Origin: Desulfobacula sp. | GTDB lineage: Bacteria > Desulfobacterota > Desulfobacteria > Desulfobacterales > Desulfobacteraceae | DNA length: 7,921 bases | Assembly: GCA_023144585.1 (NCBI GenBank) | Contig: JAGLFI010000046.1 | Span: 1 to 7,921, forward strand | Direction: 5' to 3' | Notes under the pieces: generated by a model | What the model was told of the DNA's origin: nothing | Seen by the model: only the letters and a program-made list of their open reading frames with translations | Database searches by the model: none | Made by a program: the position numbers and the translations under genes | Part shown: positions 6,847 to 7,921 of the stretch, piece after piece | Layout: each line of letters starts with the position of its first letter | Position numbering within the stretch: the first letter of the stretch is position 1

Positions 6847-7777
6847 TTTTTTCTAAGATATCCCTTGCAATTTCAATGTCTTTTTTTATCTGTTCAGAAA
6901 GGTCGTGAATATTGGCAAATTTCTTTTCATCCCTTAATTTTTCAACCATATTAACCCTGATCCTCGTATTATAAAGATCATGGTTGAAATCAAGGATATG
7001 CACTTCAATGGTAAATATCTGATCACCAAAAGTCGGTGAAAATCCAATATTTGCCACACCCCAGAAATTACCTTTGGCAGTCTCGACAGTGACGGCATAA
7101 ACACCCAGTTTTGGGCAGAGTTCATCATGAAGCTTAATGTTGGCCGTGGGAAATCCTAACTGGCTCCCGCCACGCTCCCGGCCTTTGATAACTTTTCCCC
7201 TGATTTGATAATGCCGGCCAAGATATTTCATGACTTGATCAACTTTTCCTGCCATAACAATTTCACGTATTCTTGTGCTGCTGATTCTTTCCATGTCTGA
7301 ATCCGTATCATTTATCCAGGGAGAAATAATGGTTTTAAACCCGAGCCTTTTACCTTCTTTTTTTAACAGATCAATGTTACCCAGCCTGTCTTTTCCAAAT
7401 GAATAATCCGCACCAATGATGATCGTTTTCATCCCTATTTTATTCACAAGGATTTTCTCAATAAAGTCGTGGGCTGTAACCGCTGCAAACGCCATGTCAA
7501 ATCGAATACACAATAAAATATCTATGCCGCATTTTTCAATGAGTTCAACCTTCTGGTCTTTTCTGGTAATCAAGGGGGGACCTGCAATCCCCAATGCTTT
7601 TAGCGGATGGGGTGCAAATGTCATAACAATAGATGTCCCGTTGATTTGTCTTGCTTTTTCTATGACTTGCTGGAAAAGACTTTGGTGCCCTTTATGAACA
7701 CCATCAAAGTTGCCGATGGTAATGACAGCATTTTTAAACGGGCTGTCAATTTGATCTATATTTTCAATTAATTCCAT
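6833..7777 (-). CDS. ribF: Bifunctional riboflavin kinase / FAD synthetase
   Basis: Phosphorylates riboflavin to FMN and adenylylates FMN to FAD in the cytosol. From the chosen start the protein is 314 residues, close to the usual 310. The N-terminal FAD synthetase (nucleotidyltransferase) domain shows [10 protein letters not shown] (22-31), F-A-P-H-P (54-58), G-A-D-Y-S-F-G (122-128) and I-S-S-T-R-I-R (165-171). The C-terminal flavokinase domain shows [10 protein letters not shown] (194-203), L-G-F-P-T-A-N-I (207-214), N-I-G-x-x-P-T-F (243-250) and I-E-V-H-I-L-D-F (257-264). ATG 7777 is preferred to the in-frame TTG 7813 because AAAAGG at 7783-7788 lies 5 nt before it and the alignment of G-N-F-D-G fits. 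It is the first gene of the leftward operon, and its stop lies inside def. Both active sites look complete. Confidence 0.96.
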   Translation of the reverse strand: MELIENIDQIDSPFKNAVITIGNFDGVHKGHQSLFQQVIEKARQINGTSIVMTFAPHPLKALGIAGPPLITRKDQKVELIEKCGIDILLCIRFDMAFAAVTAHDFIEKILVNKIGMKTIIIGADYSFGKDRLGNIDLLKKEGKRLGFKTIISPWINDTDSDMERISSTRIREIVMAGKVDQVMKYLGRHYQIRGKVIKGRERGGSQLGFPTANIKLHDELCPKLGVYAVTVETAKGNFWGVANIGFSPTFGDQIFTIEVHILDFNHDLYNTRIRVNMVEKLRDEKKFANIHDLSEQIKKDIEIARDILEKNGHS

Positions 7778-7782
7778 GTTTA

Positions 7783-7788
7783 CCTTTT
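7783..7788 (-). promoter_or_regulatory. Ribosome binding site of ribF
   Basis: AAAAGG on the minus strand, 5 nt before ATG 7777. It decides the start in favour of 7777 over the upstream in-frame TTG at 7813. Confidence 0.6.
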
Positions 7789-7806
7789 CTGTTTGGAACA
7801 ATAATC

Positions 7807-7835
7807 TTGACAAAATTCATAAACAAATATATATA
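7807..7835 (+). promoter_or_regulatory. Sigma70-like promoter for tRNA-Leu
   Basis: A perfect -35 hexamer TTGACA (7807-7812) is followed, 17 nt on, by a -10-like TATATA (7830-7835) and a G+C-rich discriminator (GCC) typical of stable-RNA promoters. Transcription would start near 7842, about 58 nt before the tRNA. The -10 matches consensus at 4 of 6 positions. No experimental support is available. Confidence 0.55.
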
Positions 7836-7858
7836 GCCTAACTGTCATTTTTAAGCAA
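7830..7858 (-). promoter_or_regulatory. Candidate promoter for the ribF operon
   Basis: On the minus strand TTGCTT (7853-7858) and TATATA (7830-7835) are separated by 17 nt. The start would be near 7824, giving a leader of about 47 nt before ribF. The -35 is weak (3 of 6). The -10 is self-complementary and is the same element used by the rightward tRNA promoter. This is only a candidate; no other good promoter is seen upstream of ribF in the spacer. Confidence 0.3.
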
Positions 7859-7899
7859 TCTTTTATTGCCCGATAAGGTGCAGTAAAGTAAGTCTTAGT

Positions 7900-7921
7900 G
7901 CCGAAGTGGCGGAATTGGTAG
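7900..7921 (+). tRNA. tRNA-Leu, 5' end only (cut by the window edge)
   Basis: The final 22 nt, beginning GCCGAAGTGGCGG and continuing AATTGGTAG, match the acceptor stem and start of the D arm of bacterial tRNA-Leu. The T-G-G-x-G-G-A-A-T-T-G-G-T-A-G pattern is highly characteristic of leucine tRNAs. The anticodon is outside the window, so the isoacceptor cannot be named. A promoter-like sequence lies about 60 nt upstream on the same strand. Confidence 0.85.

Noticed and set aside
7778..7813. Longer ribF start at TTG 7813
   Set aside because: No ribosome binding site fits it, whereas ATG 7777 has AAAAGG 5 nt upstream and gives the normal RibF length.
1..7921. CRISPR array, defence system or prophage
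   Set aside because: No regularly spaced repeats and no defence, phage or toxin-antitoxin genes are visible; nearly all the DNA is accounted for by the minus-strand operon.

Overview
The window is about 7.9 kb of what looks like a Gram-negative sulfate-reducer-type chromosome. The order fmt, rsmB, a free-standing PASTA membrane protein, then rpe is one I associate with the former Deltaproteobacteria. The low G+C content of most genes and the protein sequences suggest Desulfobacterales (Desulfobacter/Desulfobacula-like). That placement is an inference from gene order and sequence character, not from a search.

Nearly everything lies on the minus strand as one tightly packed unit that reads from right to left. 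In transcription order it holds ribF (FMN/FAD synthesis), def (peptide deformylase), fmt (methionyl-tRNA formyltransferase), rsmB (16S rRNA m5C methyltransferase), a membrane-anchored three-PASTA protein, rpe (ribulose-phosphate 3-epimerase), a two-ACT-domain protein, a DUF711/UPF0210 protein, and the broken 5' end of an MFS transporter gene. Junctions are overlaps or very short gaps: 14 nt, GTGA, ATGA, 0 nt, 61 nt overlap, 9 nt gap, 8 nt overlap (a 29-nt gap if a frameshift is repaired), ATGA. Def and Fmt remove and add the formyl group of initiator Met, and RsmB modifies the ribosomal P-site region, so the first half of the operon has a translation-initiation theme. RibF and Rpe are housekeeping metabolism. 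The ACT-DUF711 pair is a widespread but functionally unassigned couple.

At the right end a short spacer (7778-7899) separates ribF from a tRNA-Leu gene on the plus strand, of which only the first 22 nt are present. The spacer carries a good sigma70-like promoter pointing at the tRNA. A weaker opposing candidate for the operon could use the same symmetric -10 element.

At the left end (about 1-243) I see no gene. The MFS frame breaks abruptly near 243/244 and the sequence beyond is unrelated, which suggests an insertion or rearrangement. The most noteworthy points are the apparent 1-nt frameshift at the end of the ACT gene, the truncated MFS gene, the long PASTA/rpe overlap, and the uncharacterised ACT-DUF711(-MFS) cassette.
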